Shown: in pieces, positions 26,713 through 35,391 of the stretch
How the letters are laid out: every line of letters begins with the position of its first letter
How positions within the stretch are numbered: position 1 is the stretch's first letter
Source of the DNA: Arenicellales bacterium
GTDB taxonomy: Bacteria; Pseudomonadota; Gammaproteobacteria; BMS3Bbin11
Direction: 5' to 3'
Length of the DNA stretch: 37,374 nucleotides
NCBI GenBank assembly: GCA_029287855.1
Contig: JARFQI010000087.1
Span: 1-37,374 of the forward strand
The notes under the pieces: generated by a model
The model's input: the letters and a program-made list of their open reading frames with translations, nothing else
What the model was told of the DNA's origin: nothing
Databases searched by the model: none
Position numbers and translations under genes: made by a program

Positions 26713-28650
26713 TTGAATCATTCAAACGTATTTGTTCAATCTCTCAGCTTCTGCAGCCTGGTGCTCATGCTGTCTGCCTGTCAGTCAACGCCACCAGTCA
26801 CACGAGCGCCTGATACGACAAGCCAGCCGTATGAAATTAGTGACAGCGAAGCTTTGCCGCTGCCAGATACTGAGTCATCCGGCACACCATCATTTCCAGC
26901 TGACTTTCTACTTTCTGATAGCAGTGATGACTTCCGGCTGCAGCAGGCTGTCTCGCTGTTTCAGACCGGCAACCCGGCACTGGCACTGGATATGCTTGAC
27001 AGTATCGAAGACAGTTCACTGACCACTGACCAGAGAACACGCAAGCGCATTATGCAGGCCACTATACTTATGCAGGCAGGCGGCAGCTTACAGGCTCAAC
27101 GGGTGTTAGCAGCCGCAGCTGAAAGTTTTCAGCCAGAAACATTAGCCGTTTTTTATCTGATGCAGGCACAGGTGTTTCTTGCTCAAGGTCATACTGCTGA
27201 TGCGCTGACTGCATTAACCAGGCGTGAACAGTTCCTGACGGGTGTTGATGCAGAGGACAACCAGTGGCTGCTCTGGAATATATTAATGCTGGCAGATACA
27301 GACCAACTACAAATGATTCGACAAAAAGACCTGCCAGAATCGCTGTCCGGCTGGATAGAACTGGCGATTGCCGTCAAGAAAAACGGTCCATATTCTGATG
27401 TACAGCCGGCTGTAAACAACTGGCGAATTGCAAATTTCTCACACCCTGCTAGCGCTGTAGTCCTTGACCGAATCATCGGTGAGACAGGCACATTGGTTAA
27501 GCCAAAGAGAGTAGCCTTCCTACTGCCGCTAACCTCATCATATGGAACCGCAGCCAGTGCGATTCGTGATGGCTTTGAAACCATGAACAATGACCAGCCT
27601 GCAAGTTCTCGCTACCAGGTTCGCTATTATGACTATGGTCGTGATGCAAATTCGGCAGCGCTTTACTACAACCAGGCTATTAATGATGGCGCTGATATTG
27701 TTGTCGGCCCGCTGGGACGTCAATCTATCGACAGCCTGTTATCTTCAACTGAAATTAGTGTGCCAACAGTACTGCTGTCACCTCCTTCTGATGACCAGAG
27801 TGCTGCACAGGAAAGCCTTTACCAGTTCAGCCTTTCACAGGAGCTCGAATCGCAGCAGACAGCACAACGTGCATGGCTGGATGGGCACCGCCGCGGTGTC
27901 ATCCTCTATCCTCAAACACCTATAGGTCAACGCATGGCATCGGCCTTTTCCGCTCGCTTTACCGAACTGGGTGGTGAAGTCGTCAGCAGTCAAAGTTATG
28001 CCACCGAGGAAGTAGATTATTCTCCGGCAGTTCGGCATCTACTGGGGGTCGACAGCAGCGAGCAGCGGATCTCTGAAATGAAGAATTTGCTTGGAGGGAA
28101 AATCACTACTGAAGCACGCCGCAGACAGGATATAGACTTCATTTTCCTGGCAGCTTCGAACCGCAATGCCCGCTTGATCAAGCCGGTACTGGATTTTTTC
28201 TATGCACAGAATCTTCCCGTCTACTCAACTTCCCGCATTTTTTCAGGAAAGCTGGATCCGATCAATGATGCTGATCTGGAGCGTATACGCTTCCCTGATA
28301 TGCCATGGATGATTGCAACAAATGTTGAGTTAGAGTCTCTACGCACTTTTCTACAAGGCGCCTGGCCTTATCGGGAAACCAGCTATAACAGGCTTTATGG
28401 GATTGGAATGGATGTATTCAGCATCCTGCCGCGCCTTCAACAAATGAGAAAAAATCCACAGTTATACTACCAGGGCCTTTCAGGTAATCTTAGTATTGAC
28501 GAAAACGGCACCATTAATAGACAAATGCTCTGGGCAAGATTTAGCAAGGGAACGCCCACTCTGCTCGACCAGCAACTCACTTATCAAGGACGATTCAGTG
28601 AAAAAAGATTTGAAACTTACCCTGCCATTGCACCTGCAGCGGGGCAGTAA
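26713..28650 (+). CDS. lpoA: Penicillin-binding protein activator LpoA (outer-membrane lipoprotein, TTG start)
   Basis: LpoA reaches from the outer membrane to activate the peptidoglycan synthase PBP1a. The 645-residue protein (E. coli 678) has a lipoprotein signal with lipobox LSAC (Cys23) followed by Gln, consistent with outer-membrane sorting. A helical TPR-like N-terminal region (about 65-250) is followed by a periplasmic-binding-protein-like C-terminal domain starting at KPKRVAFLLPLTSSYGTAASAIRDGF and including DIVVGPLGRQSI. The start must be TTG at 26713: an in-frame TAA lies four codons upstream, and later starts would remove the signal. The n-region unusually contains no Lys or Arg. 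It is the first gene of an lpoA-yraN-SIS run, as in E. coli. Confidence 0.9.
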   Translation: MNHSNVFVQSLSFCSLVLMLSACQSTPPVTRAPDTTSQPYEISDSEALPLPDTESSGTPSFPADFLLSDSSDDFRLQQAVSLFQTGNPALALDMLDSIEDSSLTTDQRTRKRIMQATILMQAGGSLQAQRVLAAAAESFQPETLAVFYLMQAQVFLAQGHTADALTALTRREQFLTGVDAEDNQWLLWNILMLADTDQLQMIRQKDLPESLSGWIELAIAVKKNGPYSDVQPAVNNWRIANFSHPASAVVLDRIIGETGTLVKPKRVAFLLPLTSSYGTAASAIRDGFETMNNDQPASSRYQVRYYDYGRDANSAALYYNQAINDGADIVVGPLGRQSIDSLLSSTEISVPTVLLSPPSDDQSAAQESLYQFSLSQELESQQTAQRAWLDGHRRGVILYPQTPIGQRMASAFSARFTELGGEVVSSQSYATEEVDYSPAVRHLLGVDSSEQRISEMKNLLGGKITTEARRRQDIDFIFLAASNRNARLIKPVLDFFYAQNLPVYSTSRIFSGKLDPINDADLERIRFPDMPWMIATNVELESLRTFLQGAWPYRETSYNRLYGIGMDVFSILPRLQQMRKNPQLYYQGLSGNLSIDENGTINRQMLWARFSKGTPTLLDQQLTYQGRFSEKRFETYPAIAPAAGQ

Positions 28651-28978
28651 TGCTGAAACCGCTGCAGAAAAATATCTAATCAATCAGGGCTTGCATTCTA
28701 TAAAAAGGAATTATCGCTGCAAAGCCGGTGAGATTGACCTGTTGATGCTGGACACTGAAACCCTGGTATTTATCGAAGTCCGATACCGAAGCAACCCGTT
28801 TTTTGGATCCCCTGCCGAATCTATAACCCCACAGAAAATACTGCGACTACGCAAAACGGCTGAGCATTTCCTGCAGACTTTCAATCGCTATGAGCACTAC
28901 TATAAGCGTTTTGATGTCATAGCAATATCTGCGCAATCAGCAAAGTCAGAAATAATATGGATCAAGGATGCATTCTGA
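28598..28978 (+). CDS. yraN: YraN family endonuclease-like protein
   Basis: UPF0102/YraN proteins have a Holliday-junction-resolvase-like PD-(D/E)XK fold, but their role is not settled. The core is visible: GSNAETAAEKYLINQGL, then RCKAGEIDLLM and VFIEVRYR (the acidic nuclease residues), and FDVIAIS with WIKDAF at the end. The track ORF begins at 28496, but I prefer GTG 28598: AAGGA lies 7 nt upstream and the product (126 residues) then matches the usual length of about 130. This places the start 53 nt inside lpoA, in another frame, implying coupled translation. It is the usual gene after lpoA. Confidence 0.88.
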   Translation: MKKDLKLTLPLHLQRGSNAETAAEKYLINQGLHSIKRNYRCKAGEIDLLMLDTETLVFIEVRYRSNPFFGSPAESITPQKILRLRKTAEHFLQTFNRYEHYYKRFDVIAISAQSAKSEIIWIKDAF

Positions 28979-29022
28979 CTATCCCGCTGATAAAGTATCA
29001 TCAGTTTAACCTGGTAGACTAA

Positions 29023-29625
<603 letters not shown>

Positions 29626-29643
29626 GTTTGCAGGATTTCACCA

Positions 29644-30120
29644 ATGGCTTCTATTGAAGAAAAGATCCTTGCTATAAGCGATACCAGCAGCCCGTTACTC
29701 AGCAAGCTGCCACGGCCGCTGGTATTCACCAATGGCTGCTTTGATATTCTTCATCGAGGTCATGTTAGCTACCTTGAGGAAGCAGCTCAACTCGGCAACA
29801 GCTTGCTGGTCGCTGTGAATACAGATAGTTCGGTGCGCAGGCAGAACAAGGGGACTGACAGACCGATCAATCCTCTCGACGACCGCCTTGCATTGCTGGC
29901 CGCGCTGCAGAGCGTTGACCTGGTGATCCCTTTCGATTCAGACACACCGCTGGAGCTGATAAAGATAATTAAGCCTGACATTCTAGTGAAAGGTGGCGAC
30001 TGGCCAATTGAGCAAATCGTTGGTGCTGAAGAAGTGATTAACAATGGTGGCGAAGTTCATTCAATCCGCTTTCGCTATCAGCGATCTACTAGCGACCTGA
30101 TAAACCGAATTAGAAGCTGA
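29644..30120 (+). CDS. hldC: D-glycero-beta-D-manno-heptose 1-phosphate adenylyltransferase
   Basis: This single-domain protein (158 residues) corresponds to the C-terminal nucleotidyltransferase half of E. coli HldE (RfaE), also named RfaE2 or HldC. It makes ADP-heptose for the LPS core. The cytidylyltransferase-type motif is FTNGCFDILHRGHVSYLEEA (with the HxGH ATP site), followed by VAVNTDSSVRRQNKGTDRP (contacting the sugar phosphate) and KPDILVKGGDW. The C-terminal RYQRSTSDLINRIR matches the ISTT-like end of the family. AGGA lies 7 nt before the ATG. It is 18 nt after the isomerase gene. The kinase half (HldA) and GmhB are not in the window. Confidence 0.93.
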   Translation: MASIEEKILAISDTSSPLLSKLPRPLVFTNGCFDILHRGHVSYLEEAAQLGNSLLVAVNTDSSVRRQNKGTDRPINPLDDRLALLAALQSVDLVIPFDSDTPLELIKIIKPDILVKGGDWPIEQIVGAEEVINNGGEVHSIRFRYQRSTSDLINRIRS

Positions 30121-30124
30121 TTCC

Positions 30125-31513
30125 ATGTTCTCTGACGAGTTCTCAGATGATTTCCTTAAGTCACTAAAAGCAGCCTTGCCAGAGGAAAGACTTCTGCTGG
30201 ATGTAGAGGAATGCTGGACCTATGGTTTCGATAATTCCCGCAGACATGCAACACCCCTGGCTGTCGCCTTGCCCGTTACACACGCTGAAGTAGTTTCAAT
30301 AACCAAACTTTGCAATCTCCACCTGGTACCGCTAGTGGTGCGTGGACGAGGTACTGGGACAACCGGCGGCTCAGTCCCGATTAAAGGTGGACTGGTGATG
30401 TCGATGGAACAAATGAACCGCATCATTAGTGTTGATATCGAGAACAGGTTAATGCGTGTCGAGCCCGGTGTCACAAACCAGGAAGTGCAGGAGCGTGCAG
30501 CCGAGGATGGTTTTTTCTGGGCACCTGACCCGGGCAGCGCCAGTGTATGTACTGTCGGTGGCAATCTTGCATTCAACGCCGCCGGGCCACGTGCCGTCAA
30601 GTATGCTACTACGCGAGAAAACACACTGGGTCTGGTCGCGGTTACCGCAAATGGAGATACTCTGCGCTGCGGAGTAAGAACGACCAAGGGCGTCACTGGC
30701 TATGACATGACACGGCTAATCATAGGAAGTGAAGGCACACTGGCTATCATTACCCGGGCCACTTTAAAATTACTCCCGTTACCGGAATGCAAAAGAACTA
30801 TCTCAGCCAGTTATCAATCCATAGAAGGTGCCACTGAGGCCATTGTTACCATTATGAACCAGTCATTGATACCTTCTGCGCTGGAATTCCTTGATCATTC
30901 AGCGATTGATCTAATCCGTGACCAGCCTGGGATTAACTTGCACGAACAAGCCAATGCGCTGTTGCTGATTGAAGTCGATGGCCTTGCCAGTGCAATGACA
31001 GATGCCATAAAACAAATCAGCAGCGCAGCCAGCAATTCTTCATTACTAGAAATCAGTCATTCAAACACTGAAGAGGAAGCAAAGCAGCTATGGGCGACAC
31101 GCAAGGCATTATCGCCTGTGCTGCGAAAGGTCGCACCGAATAAGCTTAACGAAGATGTCGTTGTTCCCGTCGGTAAAATCCCGGCACTGCTTGAAGGTCT
31201 GCAGGCACTGAGTGAAAAACACGGTATTCCGATCGTAAACTTCGGTCATGCGGGAAACGGCAATATTCATGTCAACCTGCTTTACGATACGCAGAATACA
31301 TTTCAGGCCAGCCAGGCACATCCCTGCCTGTGCGCTGTATTCGACCTGGTGCTTGATCTTGGTGGCACATTGTCAGGTGAACACGGCATAGGAACTGAGA
31401 AAATGGCATTCATCTCGCAGGAAATAGATGAGTACACACTATCCTGGATGAAAAAGCTGAAAATCCTGTTTGACCCGAATAACATACTTAACCCGGGCAA
31501 GGTGTTTCCTTAA
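30125..31513 (+). CDS. FAD-linked oxidase, GlcD / D-lactate dehydrogenase type
   Basis: A 462-residue flavoprotein of the VAO family. The N-terminal PCMH FAD domain contains LVVRGRGTGTTGGSVPIKGG, DPGSASVCTVGGNLAFNAAGPRAVKYATTREN (two adjoining blocks) and RLIIGSEGTLAIIT. The C-terminal FAD-oxidase domain has NFGHAGNGNIHVNLL and GGTLSGEHGIGTEK, carrying the His residues typical of D-2-hydroxyacid dehydrogenases such as GlcD, Dld and D-2-hydroxyglutarate dehydrogenase. No GlcE or GlcF partner is adjacent, so it is probably a stand-alone enzyme passing electrons to a quinone or cytochrome. The exact substrate cannot be read from the sequence. It begins 4 nt after hldC and is probably cotranscribed with it. 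Confidence 0.88.
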   Translation: MFSDEFSDDFLKSLKAALPEERLLLDVEECWTYGFDNSRRHATPLAVALPVTHAEVVSITKLCNLHLVPLVVRGRGTGTTGGSVPIKGGLVMSMEQMNRIISVDIENRLMRVEPGVTNQEVQERAAEDGFFWAPDPGSASVCTVGGNLAFNAAGPRAVKYATTRENTLGLVAVTANGDTLRCGVRTTKGVTGYDMTRLIIGSEGTLAIITRATLKLLPLPECKRTISASYQSIEGATEAIVTIMNQSLIPSALEFLDHSAIDLIRDQPGINLHEQANALLLIEVDGLASAMTDAIKQISSAASNSSLLEISHSNTEEEAKQLWATRKALSPVLRKVAPNKLNEDVVVPVGKIPALLEGLQALSEKHGIPIVNFGHAGNGNIHVNLLYDTQNTFQASQAHPCLCAVFDLVLDLGGTLSGEHGIGTEKMAFISQEIDEYTLSWMKKLKILFDPNNILNPGKVFP

Positions 31514-31556
31514 CATGCCGCATCGCCTATCATTAACCCTATACAGAAAATGCTCA

Positions 31557-31584
31557 TTGCATATCTATGAGTAATAAATATAGA
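31557..31584 (+). promoter_or_regulatory. Candidate promoter of the Ser/Thr kinase gene
   Basis: TTGCAT (31557-31562), a 16-nt spacer and TATAGA (31579-31584) form a fair sigma70 match in the 99-bp gap before the kinase ORF. Transcription would begin near 31591, about 22 nt before the TTG start. A GAAGC/GCTTC 5-bp inverted repeat (31583-31598) spans the predicted start point. Confidence 0.4.
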
Positions 31585-31612
31585 AGCGCTGCAGCTTCCA
31601 GGGTATAGCATT

Positions 31613-33997
31613 TTGCAGGAAGAAACAGACAACCAGAATTATCCGGACATACCCGGATATAAAATTCTTTCAGAGCTCGGTCGAGGCGGTATTGCTACAG
31701 TCTATCTGGCATTGCAGGAATCACTCGACCGCCAGGTTGCACTCAAGGTCATGTCCCCTCTTCTGGCAATGGAGCCTGATTACGCAGAACGCTTTATCAG
31801 GGAGGGGCGAACTGTCGCCCAGTTAAACCATCCCAATATCATCACCGTTTATGATATTGGCTTGCAAAAACACCAGCTCTTCATCGCCATGGAATATATC
31901 CCTGGCGGCAACATGCGCACCTTAATGCAGGAACACATTGATGACCCGGAATGGGCATTAAGTGTAGCGGGTCAAATTGCACTTGCACTTGGTTACGCTC
32001 ACACCATTGGCATCGTACATCGGGATGTTAAGCCAGAAAATATCTTGTTTCGTGAAAATGGTGCTGCGGTTCTCACTGACTTCGGTATCGCAAAAACGAT
32101 TACCTCGAACACCAACCTCACACGTGCAGGAACCATAATCGGCACGCCAAAATACATGAGCCCCGAGCAGACTGATGGTCTGGGCAATGATCCGCGTACA
32201 GACGTATATTCACTCGGCATCATCTTTTACGAAATGCTGACAGGGCATGTTCCCTATGACAGTGAAAACAGCATGGCAGTTCTCTATGCACACGTTCATT
32301 CACCGATTCCGGAATTACCCGAAGAGCTTCGCGACCTTCAGCCATTACTGAATAGTCTGCTGGCAAAAAAGGGAGAGGACAGGGCCGATGATTGCGATGA
32401 ACTGGCTGAAATCATCCGCATCACCCGACGTGAGCGGCATTATGCACTCAAAAACCCTGAGAAAATGCTGGAAGCCAACCTGACCAGGGAACTGTCTAAG
32501 CCGGCTAAGCCAAATACAAGCACTGCGCCAATAAAGAAAAAGCCTGTAAATAAAGCAGCTGATTCACAAGTATCGAATTATATTGAATCCTTGCGTAAAC
32601 GAATTTTTACAACTGATGGCAATAAGGATCAGGACAATAACCGCTTAAAGCTCATTGCTCTCGGACTTTTGGGTGGAATAGTCGTGCTTGCTCTAGTCTC
32701 ATTCTGGACAGACGAACCTGACAGTGCCATTGATGATAGCGCGGACCAGTCACTAACAGAAAACAACACCGCAAACATTGGGCGGAAAATCAGTACCACA
32801 CAAGATAATGGTTCCGCAGATAAACTGGCAGAACAAACAGCTCAGCTCACATCACCAGACATATCAACAGCATTAGAATCACCATTACCGGCGGAGGATT
32901 CATCCACTGCAGAGGTGAATGAAAATGAATCCCCCACTCCCGCTTCTGAACAAGCTGCGAGCGCTGAAACAGACAATTCCCTGGACGATGGCGACGTCGC
33001 TGGGGAAATGACAGTCACTGAAGCAGTAGATGTTAATAATGACCAGCGCGACCAGACAGACATCCTGATTAGCCGTTTTCTGGCAGATGAGTCTAATGAT
33101 GAACTGGTCAAGCAACAACAGGAGGCTAACTCGGAAAACGAAGAGGAAAAACCACCTGCTATTTCGAACAGGCAAAGAAAAATCAATAGCTTTCTCACCA
33201 GCGCACGCAACGCAATAAAGGACGAAAGAGTTATCTCTCCGCCCGGTGACAATGCAGCTTTTTATTACAACCAGGTACTGGAACTTTCTCCATACAACAA
33301 GCGGGCACGGCGAGGCCTGAATGTCAGTGGCGACCTTATTTATGAAAAGGCATCAGAAAAATATAAGGCAGGAAAACCTGACCTTGCGCTTTGGCAAATC
33401 GATGCCGCCTTAATAGTGATACCCGAGCATGAGAAATTAACTTCACTCAAGCAGTCTATCGAGGCCTCGTTCAATCCTAATAGTGCTTATGCCAAGGCGG
33501 AAAAACTATATCGTGGCGTAGATGGCCCGCGCGACACCAGGCGCGCAGCATTTTATTACAGGAAAGCCGCCGAGCTTGGTCATGTACAGGCAATGAATGC
33601 AATAGGTGTTGCCTACGCTGACGGTGATGGCGTTGTACATAGTGACCGACTGGCAATGAAATGGTTTGAAAAAGCAGCTAAAAATGACGATAGCGAAGCC
33701 ATGTACAACCTTGCCCTTGGCTACCATTTCAGCGATGTCAGCGACCCTGAAAAGGCATGGGATTGGGCAAAGAAATCAGCTGATGAAAAGTATCGGCCGG
33801 CCTATATGCTGGTAGGCTGGATGAAAACAACCGGGACGGGAACGAATGCAAACCGGTTTGGATCTATCGCCTGGGATTTGAAAGGAATGGTAAACCCCAT
33901 CAGTTCTGAGTTGCACAGCCAGTATCGAATTCCAACCGGGTGGCAAGAAGATTTCATGGTTCAGTATCGTGCAGCAACAAACACCGGGCCTCAATAA
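31613..33997 (+). CDS. Transmembrane Hanks-type Ser/Thr kinase with TPR/Sel1 C-terminal region
   Basis: A 794-residue receptor-like kinase. The kinase domain (about 16-275) has the Gly loop GRGGIATVYLA, Lys45 (VALKVM), HRDVKPEN (136-143), DFG (156-158) and an activation-segment end YMSPEQ, so it should be catalytically active. A membrane helix follows (about 345-366, LKLIALGLLGGIVVLALVSFW), then a long acidic Ser/Thr/Glu-rich linker (about 367-540). The C-terminal part has TPR-like helices (545-620) and Sel1-type repeats (about 635-740; AAFYYRKAAELGHVQAMNAIG, AMKWFEKAAKNDDSEAMYNLA). The C-terminus is probably periplasmic. The start is uncertain: TTG 31613 with CAGGG 9 nt upstream. No PP2C phosphatase or FHA partner is nearby, and the substrate is unknown. 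Confidence 0.88.
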   Translation: MQEETDNQNYPDIPGYKILSELGRGGIATVYLALQESLDRQVALKVMSPLLAMEPDYAERFIREGRTVAQLNHPNIITVYDIGLQKHQLFIAMEYIPGGNMRTLMQEHIDDPEWALSVAGQIALALGYAHTIGIVHRDVKPENILFRENGAAVLTDFGIAKTITSNTNLTRAGTIIGTPKYMSPEQTDGLGNDPRTDVYSLGIIFYEMLTGHVPYDSENSMAVLYAHVHSPIPELPEELRDLQPLLNSLLAKKGEDRADDCDELAEIIRITRRERHYALKNPEKMLEANLTRELSKPAKPNTSTAPIKKKPVNKAADSQVSNYIESLRKRIFTTDGNKDQDNNRLKLIALGLLGGIVVLALVSFWTDEPDSAIDDSADQSLTENNTANIGRKISTTQDNGSADKLAEQTAQLTSPDISTALESPLPAEDSSTAEVNENESPTPASEQAASAETDNSLDDGDVAGEMTVTEAVDVNNDQRDQTDILISRFLADESNDELVKQQQEANSENEEEKPPAISNRQRKINSFLTSARNAIKDERVISPPGDNAAFYYNQVLELSPYNKRARRGLNVSGDLIYEKASEKYKAGKPDLALWQIDAALIVIPEHEKLTSLKQSIEASFNPNSAYAKAEKLYRGVDGPRDTRRAAFYYRKAAELGHVQAMNAIGVAYADGDGVVHSDRLAMKWFEKAAKNDDSEAMYNLALGYHFSDVSDPEKAWDWAKKSADEKYRPAYMLVGWMKTTGTGTNANRFGSIAWDLKGMVNPISSELHSQYRIPTGWQEDFMVQYRAATNTGPQ

Positions 33998-34006
33998 ACG
34001 TAATCC

Positions 34007-34510
34007 TTATTCCAGCTCCAGCGACGCCATGGCCTTCTGATAGATCCACATATCAGCATCGCTAAAGCAACAAACAAAAATCTTATCGTAGCTATCTTCG
34101 TATGGCTGCATGGTAGACAGCGCAATTACCGCTGCCTGTCTTTTCGGGTAACCGTATACACCAGTGCTAATGGCAGGGAATGCAATGGTCCTTGCCCCCT
34201 CGCTAAGCCCCATCTGCAGGCAATTTTCATAACAGCGGGTGAGGATGCCGCTCTCACCGGCCTCACCGCCCTGCCACTGTGGTCCGACAGTGTGCAAAAC
34301 CATTTTTGCCGGCAAATCGAAGCCCGGTGTCACCTTCACCTCACCTTCATGACACCCGCCCAGTTTACGGCAGGCATCAAGCAGTGCAGGCCCAGCTGCC
34401 ATATGGATAGCACCATCAACACCACCTCCTCCAAGCAGGCTGCTATTGGCTGCGTTAACAATTGCGTCAACTTGCAGGTGTGTAATATCCGCTTTTATTA
34501 TCTCGATCAT
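34007..34510 (-). CDS. Macro-domain protein, O-acetyl-ADP-ribose deacetylase type
   Basis: A 167-residue stand-alone macro domain of the MacroD/YmdB class, which hydrolyses O-acetyl-ADP-ribose or removes mono-ADP-ribose from proteins. The signature is clear: IIKADITHLQVDAIVNAANSS, LLGGGGVDGAIHMAAG (the catalytic-loop Asn and Asp region), and IAFPAISTGVYGYP (diphosphate-binding loop). I use the ATG at 34510, 26 codons inside the track ORF, because MIEIIKADITHLQ starts as in the family. AAGAAGG is 11 nt upstream, a loose fit. It converges on the kinase (9 nt between stops) and is divergent from slmA, 45 bp apart. Confidence 0.92.
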   Translation of the reverse strand: MIEIIKADITHLQVDAIVNAANSSLLGGGGVDGAIHMAAGPALLDACRKLGGCHEGEVKVTPGFDLPAKMVLHTVGPQWQGGEAGESGILTRCYENCLQMGLSEGARTIAFPAISTGVYGYPKRQAAVIALSTMQPYEDSYDKIFVCCFSDADMWIYQKAMASLELE

Positions 34511-34514
34511 GTAC

Positions 34515-34534
34515 AATCTAGCCTTCTTTAGATT
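34515..34534. promoter_or_regulatory. Inverted repeat between the macro-domain gene and slmA
   Basis: AATCTA, an 8-nt spacer and TAGATT form a perfect 6-bp inverted repeat in the 45-bp divergent intergenic region. Its position next to a TetR-family gene suggests an operator, but it does not resemble the known SlmA site (GTGAGTACTCAC). Confidence 0.35.
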
Positions 34535-34555
34535 GATTAATAATACGATATTAAA

Positions 34556-35155
34556 GTGACGAATACACGCCCTGGCAACCGTGCCCAATCAATACTGGAA
34601 ACTCTGGCGAAAATGCTGGAGGAAATTGACAGCCGCCCTATTACAACAGCGGCACTGGCCAATGAGGTCGGCGTTTCCGAGGCTGCGCTCTATCGCCACT
34701 TCCCCAGCAAGGGCCGTATGTACAGGGGACTAATCGAATTTATCGAAGAATCTCTTTTCACCCACGTACGTCGCATACTTGATGAAAGCAAGGATGCAGA
34801 AATACGCTGCGGTAAAATCCTCAGCCTCTATCTCGGTTTTGCAGAACATAACCTGGGGCTTTGCAGGGTCCTCAATGGCGATGCCCTGTGCAGTGAAAAA
34901 CCGGAACTGCGCCGACGGGCAAGAAAAATCAATACCAGCATTGAGACCCAGCTAAAACAGGTCTTTCGCGAGGCCATATTCAATGGCCCGAGACCACTCA
35001 CAGCGGCAGAAAGTGCACGTTTGCTAATGAGCATAGCCCAGGGTCGGGTCGATCAATACATCGCCAGTGACTTCAAGATACTGCCAATAGAAAACTGGAA
35101 TGAGCAGTGGGCATTGCTGTCGGTAATGCTGTTTGGGAATCTTGATAGGCAATAA
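34556..35155 (+). CDS. slmA: Nucleoid occlusion factor SlmA (TetR family)
   Basis: SlmA binds specific chromosomal sites and prevents FtsZ ring assembly over the nucleoid. The 199-residue protein aligns with E. coli SlmA through AQSILETLAKMLEE, the helix-turn-helix ANEVGVSEAALYRHFPSKGRMYRGLIEFIEESLF (given here as adjoining blocks), and the C-terminal SAEQ-type region ARLLMSIAQGRVDQYI and FKILPIENWNEQW. The start is GTG (34556); I see no Shine-Dalgarno before it, so translation may begin on a short or leaderless transcript. E. coli slmA lies near dut and coaBC; here it is paired divergently with a macro-domain gene, so the setting differs. Confidence 0.93.
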   Translation: MTNTRPGNRAQSILETLAKMLEEIDSRPITTAALANEVGVSEAALYRHFPSKGRMYRGLIEFIEESLFTHVRRILDESKDAEIRCGKILSLYLGFAEHNLGLCRVLNGDALCSEKPELRRRARKINTSIETQLKQVFREAIFNGPRPLTAAESARLLMSIAQGRVDQYIASDFKILPIENWNEQWALLSVMLFGNLDRQ

Positions 35156-35178
35156 GCCGTTAAATCTCTGTCGATCTA

Positions 35179-35253
35179 ATGGCTAGATAACCGCGGTACT
35201 GAAAGCAGTTTTTTTACTGCTAAAATTATCAGGACATAATCTGATCTAGCCAT
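35179..35253. repeat. Nested inverted repeat downstream of slmA
   Basis: A perfect 10-bp inverted repeat (ATGGCTAGAT at 35179-35188, ATCTAGCCAT at 35244-35253) encloses a second one: AGCAGT, seven T and ACTGCT, with a further CTGA/TCAG pair just outside it. The whole can fold as a layered stem. It begins 23 bp after the slmA stop. It may be a terminator-like structure, or a small dispersed repeat element. Confidence 0.5.
35204..35221. terminator. Possible slmA terminator hairpin
   Basis: AGCAGT and ACTGCT form a 6-bp stem with a loop of T residues, 48 bp after the slmA stop. There is no good T tract after the stem on the plus strand (TAAAATTATC), so intrinsic termination is doubtful. Confidence 0.25.
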
Positions 35254-35293
35254 ATTCTAACCGTATTTAGGAAATAAATTTGTTATATCTTTA

Positions 35294-35303
35294 ATCACGT
35301 GAT
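35294..35303. promoter_or_regulatory. 10-bp palindrome upstream of the PKD-like gene
   Basis: ATCACGTGAT is a perfect palindrome about 90 bp before the ATG at 35392, in an otherwise A/T-rich 236-bp gap. It could be a regulator site. I could not place a convincing promoter around it; TATAGA at 35311-35316 is a possible -10. Confidence 0.25.
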
Positions 35304-35391
35304 AGGTTTTATAGACGAAGAGAAAAACATCAAGGAATGATTTTTTCTTTTCAGAATAACAAATACTAATTTCTTCATAAGGTGAACAAGG

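Noticed and set aside
28496-28597. N-terminal 34 codons of the yraN track ORF
   Set aside because: They overlap lpoA in another frame, and a GTG with a good ribosome-binding site at 28598 gives the normal family length.
30220-30696. 158-residue minus-strand ORF
   Set aside because: Antisense shadow of the FAD-linked oxidase, which has clear motifs in its own frame.
32842-33252. 136-residue minus-strand ORF
   Set aside because: Antisense to the acidic linker of the kinase gene; its Ser-rich composition reflects the repetitive opposite strand.
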